The notes under the pieces: model-generated
What the model was told of the DNA's origin: nothing
Database searches by the model: none
What the model saw: only the letters and a program-made list of their open reading frames with translations
Shown: piece by piece, positions 22,113 to 33,012 of the stretch
Layout of the letters: each line of letters begins with the position of its first letter
Numbering within the stretch: the stretch's first letter is position 1
Source of the DNA: Lactarius indigo
Lineage: Eukaryota > Basidiomycota > Agaricomycetes > Russulales > Russulaceae
Direction of reading: 5' to 3'
Length of the DNA stretch: 64,000 nucleotides
Assembly: GCA_025766275.1 (NCBI GenBank)
Contig: JAFKAC010000003.1
Span: 2,852,001 to 2,916,000, forward strand
Position numbers and translations under genes: made by a program

Positions 22113-25100
22113 TCACCACTTCTGGCGACGACGACAACAACAACAGGCTGTATTGATGAGGCATATGTTCAACAAGGATAGTTCAATGGAAGATGAACAC
22201 GAAGCGAGCGTACTGATGATGCCCCAGAGTACGGCAAAGACCAATAAAGCCGCCGCCACGGTGATCGGGATCGAGATCTGCAAATTTTCCACATACCATG
22301 CCTAGGAAGGGGTGAGCAATCACCTCGGCTTCTGCTGTAAAAGTGGAGTGATGTGTCACCTTGGCGGTGTCAAAGACGCTGCCACTCTGGCATGTTCCAT
22401 TGAGGCATGTGCCGCCGTAACCTACAAATGGCTCAACCAAGGAACAATGCACAGCATGGGGGGATAACGTAAACGAACCGCAGGGAGAACCATCGATTAG
22501 CAGGGAGTCCAACTGCACACATTGGTTTAGGTTTGTTGGGTCCTGGCACGAGACCTTGCACGACTGATCGTTCCGATTTGGGCACGCGGATTGGAGATTC
22601 AGCGATGTTCCCAACTGTTGGCATTGTTCTTGTGGTCGTGCCGTTAGTCCAGTCAGGAGGCAAAGGAAATATTGCATCAACTCACGAGCGACGGAGGTGC
22701 ACTGGCCGGACGCACACGCCAGATTGTTGGGTCCACAGCTCCTTAGGTTTGGTGCAAATATATCTGCGGGACAAGCGGAGGAATTCCCGGTGCACAGCTC
22801 TGCCGTATCACAGGTCGCGTCCCTAGAGGCTCGACAGACCTGTGTCGCCGGCGCGAACTGACACTGAGCAGTGCAACAGGGCGCACTGTCAGGATCACAA
22901 ACGGCATTGTTCCGGAATTTGCAGGTGTTGGGATCGCAGCACGTCGAATTTGAGCCTTTACCTGGATCGCAGTCCTCCCCGCTCTCCACGATTCCATTAC
23001 CGCACATCTGTAGTGAGATGGTTTGGCGAGAAGGATCTGGGTTCAGGAGGCAGCTAGTATCCACTTTGTTGGCACTCGAGCCTTGCATAAGAGAACCTAA
23101 GATGGGATATCAGTCGAGGACAATGCAAAAGAGGTAAAGATACTATTGCTTACAGATGTTCCCAACCGTACATTGTGAGAAGTTCATCTCCCCTTGCAAC
23201 GCGACTGGACTCATCAAGAAGTTCGAGTTGGCATTGCAGGAACTGGTAGAGAGTGGACAGCAAGCACTTGTATTATTACAACCGTCGGCGCACTAGGGTT
23301 AGCATGTCAACGCCCACTAAAAAAAATGAGGCAGGAATGCACACGTACATCGTGCTAGGGGCCGCAAGTCCCGTGTCTCAATCAAAGGCATTACTGGTGA
23401 TTTGAGGAGAGTGTACTCACGATAGCACCAAAATTATGACCCATCTCATGTGCAATGACTTGCCACTCTGTCAGACCAGCTGTTGATACTCCAGCACCTG
23501 AGACAATGGAAGAACCAGAACCCGTTGCGTTGACCTGACAGAGCGTTCCAAGCCACGCGATTCCGACCTCCGAACCAGTCGGGCAGTTGCTCATCAGATG
23601 CCAAAGCCCCGCGCCATCATTGCCTTTTGCTCCACGCCATTGGGAGAAGAATGAGAGACGATTGTCCAATTCAACGTTTGGAGTGCTGCAATTGACATTC
23701 CATGGAATTGCCGGATCTGCGACTGTTGGACATCTAGCGCTGCTGCATGAGAACCCGGGACGTAGAAGGCAGTGCCGGCTCACGTAGTATTTTGGATCTG
23801 AAGCTCGACGATCCCAAGGCTGACGTTGAACGTGTTCTAGATCTTCGTGAGGACAAGATGGCGCGATAGAAGCGGTTTTTCGCATACCTTGTACAGAACG
23901 CTCGCGGTATTCCATATGGTCAGAATCTGTTTCGTTGCATTCTCTTGTGACCCGTAGTGGTTCACATACTCGCAATCAGCTGCGACACCCATATAAAGCT
24001 GAGCAGAATGAGGTTGTCAGACAGCCGACACGGTGCTACTCGATGTTACATACCACTTTCTGCTCTTTCGGACAACCACTCGTCTGTCCGATAGTGTTGG
24101 CAAAACTGCGCAGAAATGCATGAGAACCACAAAGCAGACATCATGGCGCAACGGTGCACTGACTTGGTATTCATGCCAGAGCCAGCGATATCGTCACGCT
24201 TCACCAACAGCTCCGTGAGTGCACTCCCGTATACCGCCGATTCAAACCCATTGTACCACGAGCCGGCCTTCGACTGCTGTAGTACTGGGTTCAGCGCAGG
24301 ATCCGAGTTCCATGGCAGGGCATCGTGCCCGCACCGCAATGCCTCAGATTCAGGTCCTAACGACCGTCGTTTGCGGAGATAATCAACGGGGACACCTGCC
24401 CGTGCTGCGTGCTCCTCCCACGGATTCATAACGTCCGAATCACGCCAGATGACGAGGCCACCATCTGGGTCGAAGTCAAGGTCCGACTCGGACTCGAGGT
24501 TCTCCAGTGACAGGTCAGGTGTGAGGGGATGGGGGTCGAGCGCATCACGATTGCGCAAGTAACTGTCGCGCGTTATGACGTGGTGATTGATGCCACGGAC
24601 AGAAAATGCGCCCTCGAAGACGGGTGGGCGACCTGCGCGCGCGTCGCCCTGATCGTGTATGGTTATGCGCGCCCAGCCGAGAACGTCGCCAGCACCATAC
24701 AGTGCACGAGCAGCGTCGGTCCGCATGCGCTCCGCTGAGGCGTACGCAGGCACGACCTCGCCCCAGTAAGCTTTAATGGAGGAGGGCGCGAGGGGCTCGG
24801 TGTGGGAAAGCACGCTCTGGCCGGCAGGGTTGGTGTCATAATAGACAATGCGCGCAGATGGATGGATGAGCTGATCGTTTGGACGGAGGTGCAAGTGGAA
24901 AGTCTCGCCAAAGGCGGTGAGTGTTAGCCGGAAGGAGTCTGAGTGGTGTAGTGTGGTAGAGTCTGGGGAGACTGCACGTGCATGATTGGGTGATGAATGA
25001 GACAGCGTCGTCCGAGGATATATTTCGATGGCCAAGGTCGATGGGTGGGAGATACGTTTGAGAGGGCGTTGTGTACTAGAGGCTGGGGGGGGAGGTTCAG

Positions 25101-25217
25101 TTCCGAGTGGAGGCACCAGTAACGGAGAGGGAGAAGTGTCTAACCTGATGTGAATGCCGTCAGGCAGACTGAAAGGAAAATGGTGACCAGCACATAGGAA
25201 GGACGGTGGAAGGGCAT
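22113..25217 (-). CDS. ADAM-family membrane metalloprotease (M12B with disintegrin domain)
   Basis: The start MPFHRPSYVLVTIFLSVC at 25217 is a signal peptide spliced to ASSTQRPLKRISHPSTLAI. A prodomain of ~280 residues follows (ITRDSYLRNRDALDPHP, then CGHDALPWN). The catalytic domain starts at KVLYMGVAADCEYV and holds the zinc site HEMGHNFGAIHDC. The HD of this site comes from a 6-nt exon at 23349-23354. A disintegrin domain follows (CGNGIVESGEDCDPGKGSNS, CDTAELCTGNS), then Cys-rich sequence, one membrane helix (ITVAAALLVFAVLWGIISTL) and a Cys/Arg-rich tail. Fungal ADAMs are probable surface or ER sheddases with unknown substrates. The last exon could extend to 22004 by an extra splice that gives a Pro-rich tail. 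Confidence 0.88.
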
Positions 25218-25548
25218 TAGAAAAAGAGAAAAAGCGTCCTAGATGAGCAACAGGGTAAAATGGTATATATCAGTGACCTGCGCTGAGGAGACGCCAACGC
25301 TGATGGCGATGCCAATCCGGTGCAACGCCAAGCGGGATATAGCTGATGGCTGAAATGATACTGTCAAGACAACGTTGGGAATAGGACATGTCAAGTCACT
25401 CGTAGCATGCGATCCTAACCCGCCCAAAACTCGAATTGCAGCGAAGCCTAGCTCCATCTACGCAACACAATGGTATAATAGAATACATGATGTAGATCAC
25501 AGGAACGAATTAGCGGAGCGGCCGCTCGCAACCGAAATGATCCATCAT

Positions 25549-26718
25549 TTAATAGTCGCGGGAAAGACGCGCAACCATGCGACGACCACCCTTGCCCTTT
25601 TGCTGGTTGCCCTGCTGGTTCGCTGGTGGTTGCTTGGCACCTTGCTTATTGGCAGCACCTTTGCCAGCATTCCCAGCGGCTGGGGGCGTTCCAGCAGCTG
25701 TCTTGTTTCCAGTAGCGGGGGGGGTTGCGGCAGCCGTGTTGTTTGCGGCGTTACCGTTGAATGGGTTGGCACCATTGCCTTTACCAACGCTGAACTGCAA
25801 AGGAAGTTAGACCAAGTATGGGGTAAACAGAAACGATATAATTTACATAAACGCAGTCGTCCAGAGAGCCGTGCTGAGCGACAGCGACAAGAACCGGGGT
25901 ATGGTTAGCGTCCGTGTTAATCGAGCAACACCTGTAGAAACCCGCAGGAAGACCAGCGGTGACCGTTTCCTTCACAACGCCATTCTGAGCAGCTCCATTA
26001 ACCCCCTTGAAAAACTGGAAGACGTTAGGGTCCAGAGGTTGAGTTGACGTGAACGAGGGAAGAGACTGGACGGTAAAATGTGTGTGGCCAATGATGTCGC
26101 CCTGTGCGTTGATTTGCTGGGGCGCCGAATAGTAGTTCGAGGCAGCATTAACGAAATTGCCGGTCTGAAGATGGTTGACCGCCATTGTGATGTCGAAGGC
26201 AGTGTTGGCAGCAATGTCCTGACCATTCACAGGGTTCGTGAATTTGGATGATGGCATATTCGTCGTCGCAGCAATGACACCCAGTGGAGCGGTGTTACAA
26301 GAGCCCGTCTTGGTCTGAAGGCCGTTGGTGAGGGGTTTGTTAACAGTCAGGCAAAAATTGATGAAGTTGTTTGAGGAGGTGAGGGAGGCAACCTGGCCGG
26401 CGGTGGGCGTTTCTTGACCGTTTTGCTCGAACCCTTTGGAGATAACTCGAGGATCGAGAGCTAGTAGAAAGAAAAGGGTTTTCAACAACGAATTGAGAGA
26501 ATAAGGCAAAGCGTACTCAAAGACGTTTGGGGGTCGCCACCAGCACCAGCAGCCCCCTTGTTATTGGCCGCCCCTGTATTGTTCTTAGCAGGGGGAGGGG
26601 GAGCAGCGCCCTTGTTGTTCCCCTGGTTTTTGCCATTCTTCTGACCGGCGACGAAGGCTTGTCCAGAAAGGAGGGGGAGGATAAAGACAAAAGTGGTGAG
26701 AGCAGCGGAGAACTTCAT
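25549..26718 (-). CDS. Secreted conserved basidiomycete protein, function unknown
   Basis: The start MKFSAALTTFVFILPLLSG at 26718 is a clear signal peptide. An Asn/Gly/Lys/Ala-rich linker follows, then the conserved body: LDPRVISKGFEQNGQETPTA, ASLTSSNNFINFCLTVNKPL, GHTHFTVQSL and VLVAVAQHGSLDD, ending in another low-complexity tail rich in Asn, Ala and Gln. I recall this family as widespread in mushrooms and sometimes mislabelled ribosomal protein S17, but its function is not established. The low-complexity flanks suggest a wall-associated or extracellular role (inference). A pyrimidine-rich leader with a probable intron and a TATA element at 26955-26962 suggest strong expression. Confidence 0.8.
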
Positions 26719-26954
26719 TGTGTTGGGGGTAGCGAAAACGAAAGGCAAAGACTTCACAGAAGTTGGATGGGGGAGAAAGGAGGGAACCTGGGTAGAGGGA
26801 TGAGATCGAAGAAAATGAAATGAAATAGAAAATGAAATGAATAACAAAAAAAAAACGTACAAAGACACAAGAGCAGCGCTGCTGCAATTGAAAGAGAGGA
26901 ATGACAGAGGAGGTGAGTAGAAGAACTGGGGAAATCGCTAAGCAAAAGAGTCAA

Positions 26955-26962
26955 TTTTTATA
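26955..26962 (-). promoter_or_regulatory. TATA element of the secreted-protein gene
   Basis: On the minus strand this reads TATAAAAA, about 240 bp before the start codon. Between lies a CT-rich leader with a probable intron (GTACG donor near 26857, CCCAG acceptor near 26790). That is a plausible core promoter for a strongly expressed gene. Confidence 0.45.
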
Positions 26963-27030
26963 AAGAGACGATTGCCAGGGTAACCAACTCATGTAAGCGA
27001 TCTATTTTTATCGATAATAAATAAAACAGA

Positions 27031-28000
27031 TCAAATGGCGCCGGTTAATGTGACTGTATTCGTAACCGTCGCGAGTCAGTTTTGTGTATTCTTGATCGAT
27101 CAATGCAACGGGCATACCTTTCCCTTTAACAGCGCACATGAAAGACGCCAAACTGTCAACCTCCTTGACAACCTGGCTCTCGAAGTGTCGCTGGGCGATG
27201 CTAGCTAACACATTTTGCACTTCACTGACATCTGCCAATACCGGCGTGCGCGTCCGTACTTCCTCTTCCAAGAGCCGGGAGCTTCTTCGGCGACTTTGTT
27301 CCCTCGACTCCCGTCGTGGCCGATTTGCCGGTGTGGCAACAGGTGGGGTCACACCACGTGACGAGCTCCGAGTTGTGGACTCGAGCAGCGAAGGCGGTGG
27401 AGGTGGATCATGTACCGTCAGCGGTGATGGATACACCATCGGAATAAGATCATATTGCACCAAGTACCGGTGCAGAGCCTCCATCGGCAGAGTTGTAAAG
27501 TCCATCTGTTGTAGCACGATGCCGTTAACATCCGGCACGAATCCCACCCTCATCACTGACAGATGTTGTTGATGCGTTGATGGACGGATATCTTTTGGTC
27601 CGCCCACCAGACACCGCCCCCGTAGTAGGAATGATAGACACAAAAATACAACACTCACCACAGGTGGTTCTTCATTCTGCTTTTCCTGTGGTCGGTCTAT
27701 TCTTAATCCAAGCTGCGAAGGGCCCTGTACGGCAGCTTCCACCCTTTTTCTTTTGCGTTGTTCACTTTCCACTCGGTCCGTAGCTTGTCGCTTGACCGAC
27801 GGGACCTGTGGGGCGCTGGAGAACCAAGTGGGGTCGTTGTGTCTTTTCCGTGCCGCAAGGGGCCTTGTTGACCGTGGTGGGCTAGGAGCGGATGTGGGTG
27901 CAGCGGACATGGACACCGCGGTTGAACCCAGCGTGGGAGATGACACGCGTTTAAGCCTCTCTTCTCCCCTCATCGTACAGCGAGCGAAATACATAATCAT
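27031..28000 (-). CDS. SAP30-like protein with Sin3-binding region
   Basis: The N-terminal ~110 residues are basic and disordered, with possible nuclear signals (SEQRKRKRVEAA). After an intron of uncertain borders comes the recognisable block MDFTTLPMEALHRYLVQYDL followed by IPMVYPSPLTVHDPPPPPSL. It resembles the Sin3-binding segment of SAP30, a subunit of the Sin3/Rpd3 histone deacetylase complex. A second helical block (VLASIAQRHFESQVVKEVDS) ends near AVKGK and splices to VTLTGAI at 27031. The start is either MIMYFARC at 28000 or, more likely, MRGEERLKRVSSP at 27973. The SAP30 assignment rests on one short block. It is head to head with ARO2. Confidence 0.6.
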
Positions 28001-28149
28001 TTCGGAGAACTGAGTGAAACTCCCGCGTACAACGGCGACATGTCGAATTCATCGACGATGCATTGGTCACGCACCGGCTTGGTTCCAGTTTATTACAAAA
28101 GCGCCTTTCGTCCCGACTCTCCTCCATCCACTTTCAGAACCAAATCATC

Positions 28150-29674
28150 ATGTCGACCTTTGGTACTCTTTTCCGCGTCACTACCTATGGCGAGAGCCAC
28201 TGCGCGTCTGTTGGCGCAATCATAGATGGGTGTCCTCCTGTACGCATATATTTTGCCCCTTTGGATCTTCGTAGTGACTGATCGCGTCACCAGGGGCTTG
28301 AACTCGCAGCTAAAGATGTCCAGACCCAACTCAGTCGCCGCCGGCCTGGTCAAAGCAACTTGACTACACCGGTCCGTCTATTCCTTACCCTTACCCTTTC
28401 TCTCTCTCTCTTTTTTTTTTATAACATCGTCTCATATTATGTCTAACAGCGTGACGAGAAAGACCTTGTTCATCTCCAATCAGGAATAGAACACGGTGTC
28501 ACTCTCGGCACCCCCATCGGTCTGCTCGTAAAGAATGAGGATCAGCGCCCACACGACTATTCTGAGACAGACCTATACCCACGTCCGAGCCACGCCGACT
28601 ATACCTACCTTCAAAAGTACGGCATCAAAGCGAGCAGCGGTGGCGGGAGAAGCAGTGCCCGTGAAACAATCGGTGGGCTCGTCTCCTTGTCATGACAAGA
28701 TTCTATGCTTATCTATCCGTTCGTCGCTCAGGGCGGGTTGCTGCCGGAGCCATTGCAGAGAAGTACCTGAAGCAAGCTTATGGCATTGAAATTGTCGCTT
28801 TTGTATCTTCCGTCGGGAAGATACACTTGCCGTCTACCGTCTCCTCTGCCGCCGCGGCCAATGCGGACGAGGATGAGATCGAGGATTCATTGACGCCAGA
28901 ATTCCGAACTCTGTTGGCGACGGTGACGCGTGAAGAAGTCGACAAGTTCACGACCCGCTGCCCACATGCAGAGACATCCGAACGCATGATTAAGGTGTGC
29001 ACTGTTTTCAACTCTTCACAGTATAAACACACCCGCTCATACCTTGACCTACCAGCGCATCATCCGCGCCAAGGACGCCATGGATTCCATTGGCGGCACA
29101 GTCACTTGCGTCATCCGCAACGTCCCTGCCGGGCTTGGCGAGCCTGTCTTCGATAAGTTTGAGGCCAAACTTGCACACGCGATGTTGTCCATCCCGGCTA
29201 CCAAGGCGTTCGAGGTTGGCTCGGGCTTCCGTGGAACAGAAGTCCCTGGGAGTAAGCACAATGACCCCTTCGTACTCCGCGAAGACGGCAACCTCGGCAC
29301 CTCAACCAATTGGAGCGGTGGTGTCCAGGGTGGAATCACGAATGGCGAAGACATTTATTTCCGGTAAACTATTTCTGGCTTTTCCAGGAGCAACAGTGAA
29401 CCTAATGGCTTGTCATAGGCTCGGATTTAAATCCCCTGCGACCATATCACAGTCGCAAGAAACAGCCCAGTATGATGGTACCCCAGGTACACTTGCCGCC
29501 CGTGGCCGTCACGACCCCTGTGTTGTTCCACGTGCCGTTCCTATCATCGAAGCTATGGCGGCCCTTGTTGTCATGGACGAATTGCTCATTCAGAATGCAA
29601 GGAAAACTGCTGGGTCACTTCTTCCCTCAGTCACCACTCTGCCGCCGACCATGATCCTTCCGACACGCAAGTAG
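28150..29674 (+). CDS. ARO2: Chorismate synthase
   Basis: Chorismate synthase turns EPSP into chorismate, the last shared step of aromatic amino-acid synthesis; it needs reduced FMN. The start [20 protein letters not shown] contains family signature 1. Next are [75 protein letters not shown], then [18 protein letters not shown] and [10 protein letters not shown] blocks, [19 protein letters not shown] and [20 protein letters not shown]. The C-terminus is [11 protein letters not shown]. Length, about 400 residues, fits the family. Fungal enzymes are bifunctional with flavin reductase activity; that is known for the family, not seen here. Confidence 0.95.
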
Positions 29675-29901
29675 ATGGACTACCATGAAACCCGTAAATG
29701 TGATAGAGGAGGTATCCAGCGTGTACTACAAGTTGTACTACAAGTGATACAAATTACAATAATTGAAGATACAGATACGTGACCGTATTATAACAGTTTG
29801 CGTGATCAAGGAATAAGTAGAACGTGACGTCCCTACCGAGTCCCCAGAGTGTCCGGTGAGAAGACAACAACGAACAGAGTGTTGCGGGCGGTGCGATCAA
29901 A

Positions 29902-30739
29902 TCATTCGTCGGCGTCCGAGTCGTCAGAACAGCAACAACATAACGTTGATTCGATCTGCCACCGCCACCACTACAGAGCCATCGATAAGCAAGGAGAGCA
30001 CGAGAAATGAATTGCCGCTCACATGTCGATTCAACCCTCGCCAGGGCCATCTGCCAAACGTGATGTCCTCGCTGTGTAGGTCGTTCTGCGAGCGCCGTTC
30101 GTCATCAGCGTCATCATTCCCGGGGCCCTGATCCCCGGTTGCCCCATATGTAACGACGGGGAAGCCCGCGGGGCGAAGCGGGGCATACTCCTCGTCTCTT
30201 GCCACCGACGTGGTAATTGCTGCCGCCGCAGCTCTGCGTTTCTGGAGTGCCTGTGCCGCGAGCCGGGAGATACGCTGGCCCAGTGGCCCACGGGGATCGG
30301 CATCGCGGGAGCGATAGCGCAGCGGTGCGGAGATGGACGAGGACGGCGAGTCCGAGTCGGAAGAGTCGAGCGAGTGGGTACCACGGGAGTGGCGCAGACC
30401 ACTGGTAATGCGCACGCGCGAATGGAAGCGCACGTGGGCAAACGGGGTTGGGGGTGGCTGTTGTTGTTGCTGTTGTTGTTGCTGCTGCTGCTGATGCGGG
30501 TATTGTTGACGTTCTTGTCGTTGTAGCTCAGAGTGGGGGCTGGGTTCGCGTCCGCGTCCGCTTTCGTGCTCATGTTCGTTGTCGTGCTCATCATCGCCGT
30601 CATGACCATTCTCATCGAGATCAAGCTGAAGCTGAAGGGCGTTCTCCGGGAAGAAGGTGGTGGGGGTGGATTTGGCCGAGTCAGTGTCGGGATCTGACAA
30701 TGGGAGAGGTTTATTGTCGCCGGCATCGTGCTCGGCCAT
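29902..30739 (-). CDS. Uncharacterised polyQ protein with C-terminal tetra-cysteine
   Basis: I do not recognise this gene. The likely start is MAEHDAGDNKPLPLSDPDTD at 30739. The protein is hydrophilic, with an acidic His/Glu stretch and twelve consecutive glutamines (30458-30493). Arg/Ser-rich segments (RVRITSGLRHSRGTHSLDSS) and an Ala-rich helix follow. A splice with GTGAGC donor and TGTAG acceptor turns the end into FGRWPWRGLNRHWWRWQIES followed by TLCCCCSDDSDADE and a stop at 29902. The Trp/Arg patch beside four cysteines may be a palmitoylated membrane anchor (inference). Composition and splice signals support a real gene. It is divergent from the F-box/LRR gene. Confidence 0.55.
30458..30493 (-). 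repeat. Trinucleotide tract encoding twelve glutamines
   Basis: On the minus strand the tract is a mix of CAG and CAA codons inside the uncharacterised polyQ gene. The mixing makes it less prone to slippage than a pure CAG run. Length could still vary between strains. Confidence 0.8.
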
Positions 30740-31022
30740 GGTCTGTCGACGGAGAGGGGAGAAACGCACGCAGTTGAGGGTTTGTCCCTTCCCATTTCTC
30801 ACTCACGTTCCCATCCCCATCACCGTTCCCACCACTCAGGATCGCGGACTTTTTGGACCCACTGGACCCTGTCAAAACGACCACTCTGATCCTACTCGGG
30901 GCATCCACCCTACCTTTCTTATCTTTGTCCCGGTGAGCCATTTAATCCTTGCTTCCGTGTTTCCCGGGCATGTGTAACGTTCTCTAGATAGCAAACACGT
31001 GTTAACCCTTTCCAACGCCGAG

Positions 31023-32360
31023 ATGCCCTTGCCGTTACCCACCGAACTCGTCGTGTGCATCCTTGAGTCGTTTGTCGCATTTCCCGACGTCATGGATACC
31101 AGTGCCCCACACTACGCAGTATACTCAAATGGTTTCTTGCCGCTGAACGACATAAAACAGTCCATCCGGTCGCTATCATTGCTGGCCCTCGTCTGCAAAC
31201 AATGGAACACTATTTGCACCCCCATCTTGTATCAATGTTTGGTCGTCGATGACTCTACAGTCATAAATATCCTGTTGAACACGCTACAAAGTCCTCACAT
31301 GACCGCGGACACTTCAGGTAGGCTACTGCCTTCCGGATTGCTCACCCGCCATTTGATAATAGCACTATCCGATCGTCATACACACTCGCATGAGGCCGAA
31401 CCATTAGAAATCAGGATACTACAGCGCTTCGGGGACCTCGGCAAGCTTGCCTGCTGTCTTCCCCACCTTCAGATCCTTTCCATTTCGATAGCGATCCCAC
31501 CAGTGCTCGGACTTCCTATGCCACATTATGGCAGGGACTTCGCCACCTCCATTACCCGAACCTCGGCACGATCACTGCGCAAGTTATTCCTGTACCAGAA
31601 TCCCGTTGTCCTCTTCAGCCATCAGGAGCTCCGCACCCTGCTTGAATCCACTCCTAACCTCGTTACCCTCATCGGGGCTGACTATATCGGGTGCCCTGCA
31701 GCCCTTCCGTCCCTTCCCAAGTTGAAATATTTAGCCGTCTGCGGTGGGGCGGTGCACTGTGGCGGTACTGAGCACAAGGACGACCATACCCCCTCCCTCG
31801 ATCACGTTCACTTTGGGCCTATTCGTTCCTCGACCTCTTGGATGCATCTTTTGTCTGCGTGGCGCCCGAAACTCACATCCGTCTCCCTCGATTTACGTAT
31901 TCCAGTCGTGCCAACTCCACCGCCAACGGACCACTTCGATTGCTTGCAAATACTTGGGAGCCTTTGCCCAAATATTTCCCGCCTAGAGATATTTATCATT
32001 AATTGGCATTGCTTCCCCCAACTTGATTGGCTCCCATCGGTTGAACACCTCGACATCCATCTCATTTTCAGCGGTGTCACGGTAACGGACATATGTAAGA
32101 CGCTCGCAGGCATTCAATTACCGTCTCTCAAAGTTGTCCGTTTCTTGGATCCTGAAATGGAAGAGTGGCTTGCAACCCCGCAATCAGGCAACATGGATGG
32201 CGCGTGGGGTCTTCTTATTAAAATCGCGTTTCGTGTCATAAACCACAATGGACACCAGCTGGGTCCTTCTGGGCGCTCCCTTGAGTATGCGGGCACGTTA
32301 TCTTCTGCCCTCTGCCCACAACTGACAGCCCCTTTTTGGATAGAGGCGATGTGTCCTTAA
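31023..32360 (+). CDS. F-box/leucine-rich-repeat-like protein, single exon
   Basis: One uninterrupted frame of 445 codons starts MPLPLPTELVVCILESF, a typical F-box opening for this fungal class. It continues SIRSLSLLALVCKQWNTICT, the second half of the F-box, then LYQCLVVDDSTVINILLNTL. The rest has irregular leucine-rich repeats (LACCLPHLQILSISI, LLESTPNLVTLIGADYI, ILGSLCPNISRLEIFI, LPSVEHLDIHLIF). Such proteins select targets for SCF ubiquitin ligases; the target cannot be inferred. The lack of introns is unusual next to its neighbours, though common in this expanding family. Confidence 0.75.
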   Translation: MPLPLPTELVVCILESFVAFPDVMDTSAPHYAVYSNGFLPLNDIKQSIRSLSLLALVCKQWNTICTPILYQCLVVDDSTVINILLNTLQSPHMTADTSGRLLPSGLLTRHLIIALSDRHTHSHEAEPLEIRILQRFGDLGKLACCLPHLQILSISIAIPPVLGLPMPHYGRDFATSITRTSARSLRKLFLYQNPVVLFSHQELRTLLESTPNLVTLIGADYIGCPAALPSLPKLKYLAVCGGAVHCGGTEHKDDHTPSLDHVHFGPIRSSTSWMHLLSAWRPKLTSVSLDLRIPVVPTPPPTDHFDCLQILGSLCPNISRLEIFIINWHCFPQLDWLPSVEHLDIHLIFSGVTVTDICKTLAGIQLPSLKVVRFLDPEMEEWLATPQSGNMDGAWGLLIKIAFRVINHNGHQLGPSGRSLEYAGTLSSALCPQLTAPFWIEAMCP

Positions 32361-33012
32361 ATAGGTAGCGGATATCAACTTTCCCATTGACAGAAGTATC
32401 CCCGTTATGCTGTGCTATCTCACCTTGTTGTATCATCAGACAATTCAGCTTCCGACAAACAACCTTCCATATTTACCACCCATGTCGTGTTCCATCTCAA
32501 CAATACGAGTACCCATCCGCCTATAGGCTATAGCTTATCTTTGTCCGCGCCGTTGTTAGGTGGAATGATCTATGATCTTCGCCGGATAAAAATATCTCTC
32601 GCCTTTTGACTTAGGAACCAGCAGAGGCAACAATCCCACATGTGGGCGCTTTGTGTATCCATCTCCACAATTGGCTTTCTTCCATGCCTCGCGGTGCGGG
32701 CTCTCGTCGGCCGAGCCAGAATTCTGGTGAATGAAACGGGACGGTTTGGTAATGGGTTTGGGGAATGCCATAGTACAGTCAAACACTGAATAAATATTTT
32801 TGATGCCATCTGAAGTTGCTTGGATATCGCCAGAGGTCAGTGATCCGAGATCGTGAATATGTTCTTCGAAGTACAATTGTTCAATACAATTCTGAAACCC
32901 GCCGTGGATTCAGTTGCGCATACAATGTATATGATTGTATTTCGACAGGAAGGTCTTGTTATCGTACAGTAAAGGGACAATAGGGCGTACTTCGTGGGCA
33001 ACTATTCATCTG
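32361..33012. other. Intergenic between F-box/LRR and MFS genes
   Basis: The convergent space is about 650 bp. It includes one coding-like minus-strand frame (32556-32876, listed separately). The remainder shows no motif. Confidence 0.4.
32556..32876 (-). CDS. Possible hypothetical protein or exon
   Basis: A 106-codon frame starts MYFEEHIHDLGSLTSGDIQA and stays open upstream as NCIEQLYFEEHIHDLG to a TTTCAG acceptor-like site near 32900. Its middle (IYSVFDCTMAFPKPITKPS) has balanced amino-acid use, but I recognise no domain. It may be an exon of an unrecognised gene or a gene remnant. Confidence 0.25.
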   Translation of the reverse strand: MYFEEHIHDLGSLTSGDIQATSDGIKNIYSVFDCTMAFPKPITKPSRFIHQNSGSADESPHREAWKKANCGDGYTKRPHVGLLPLLVPKSKGERYFYPAKIIDHST

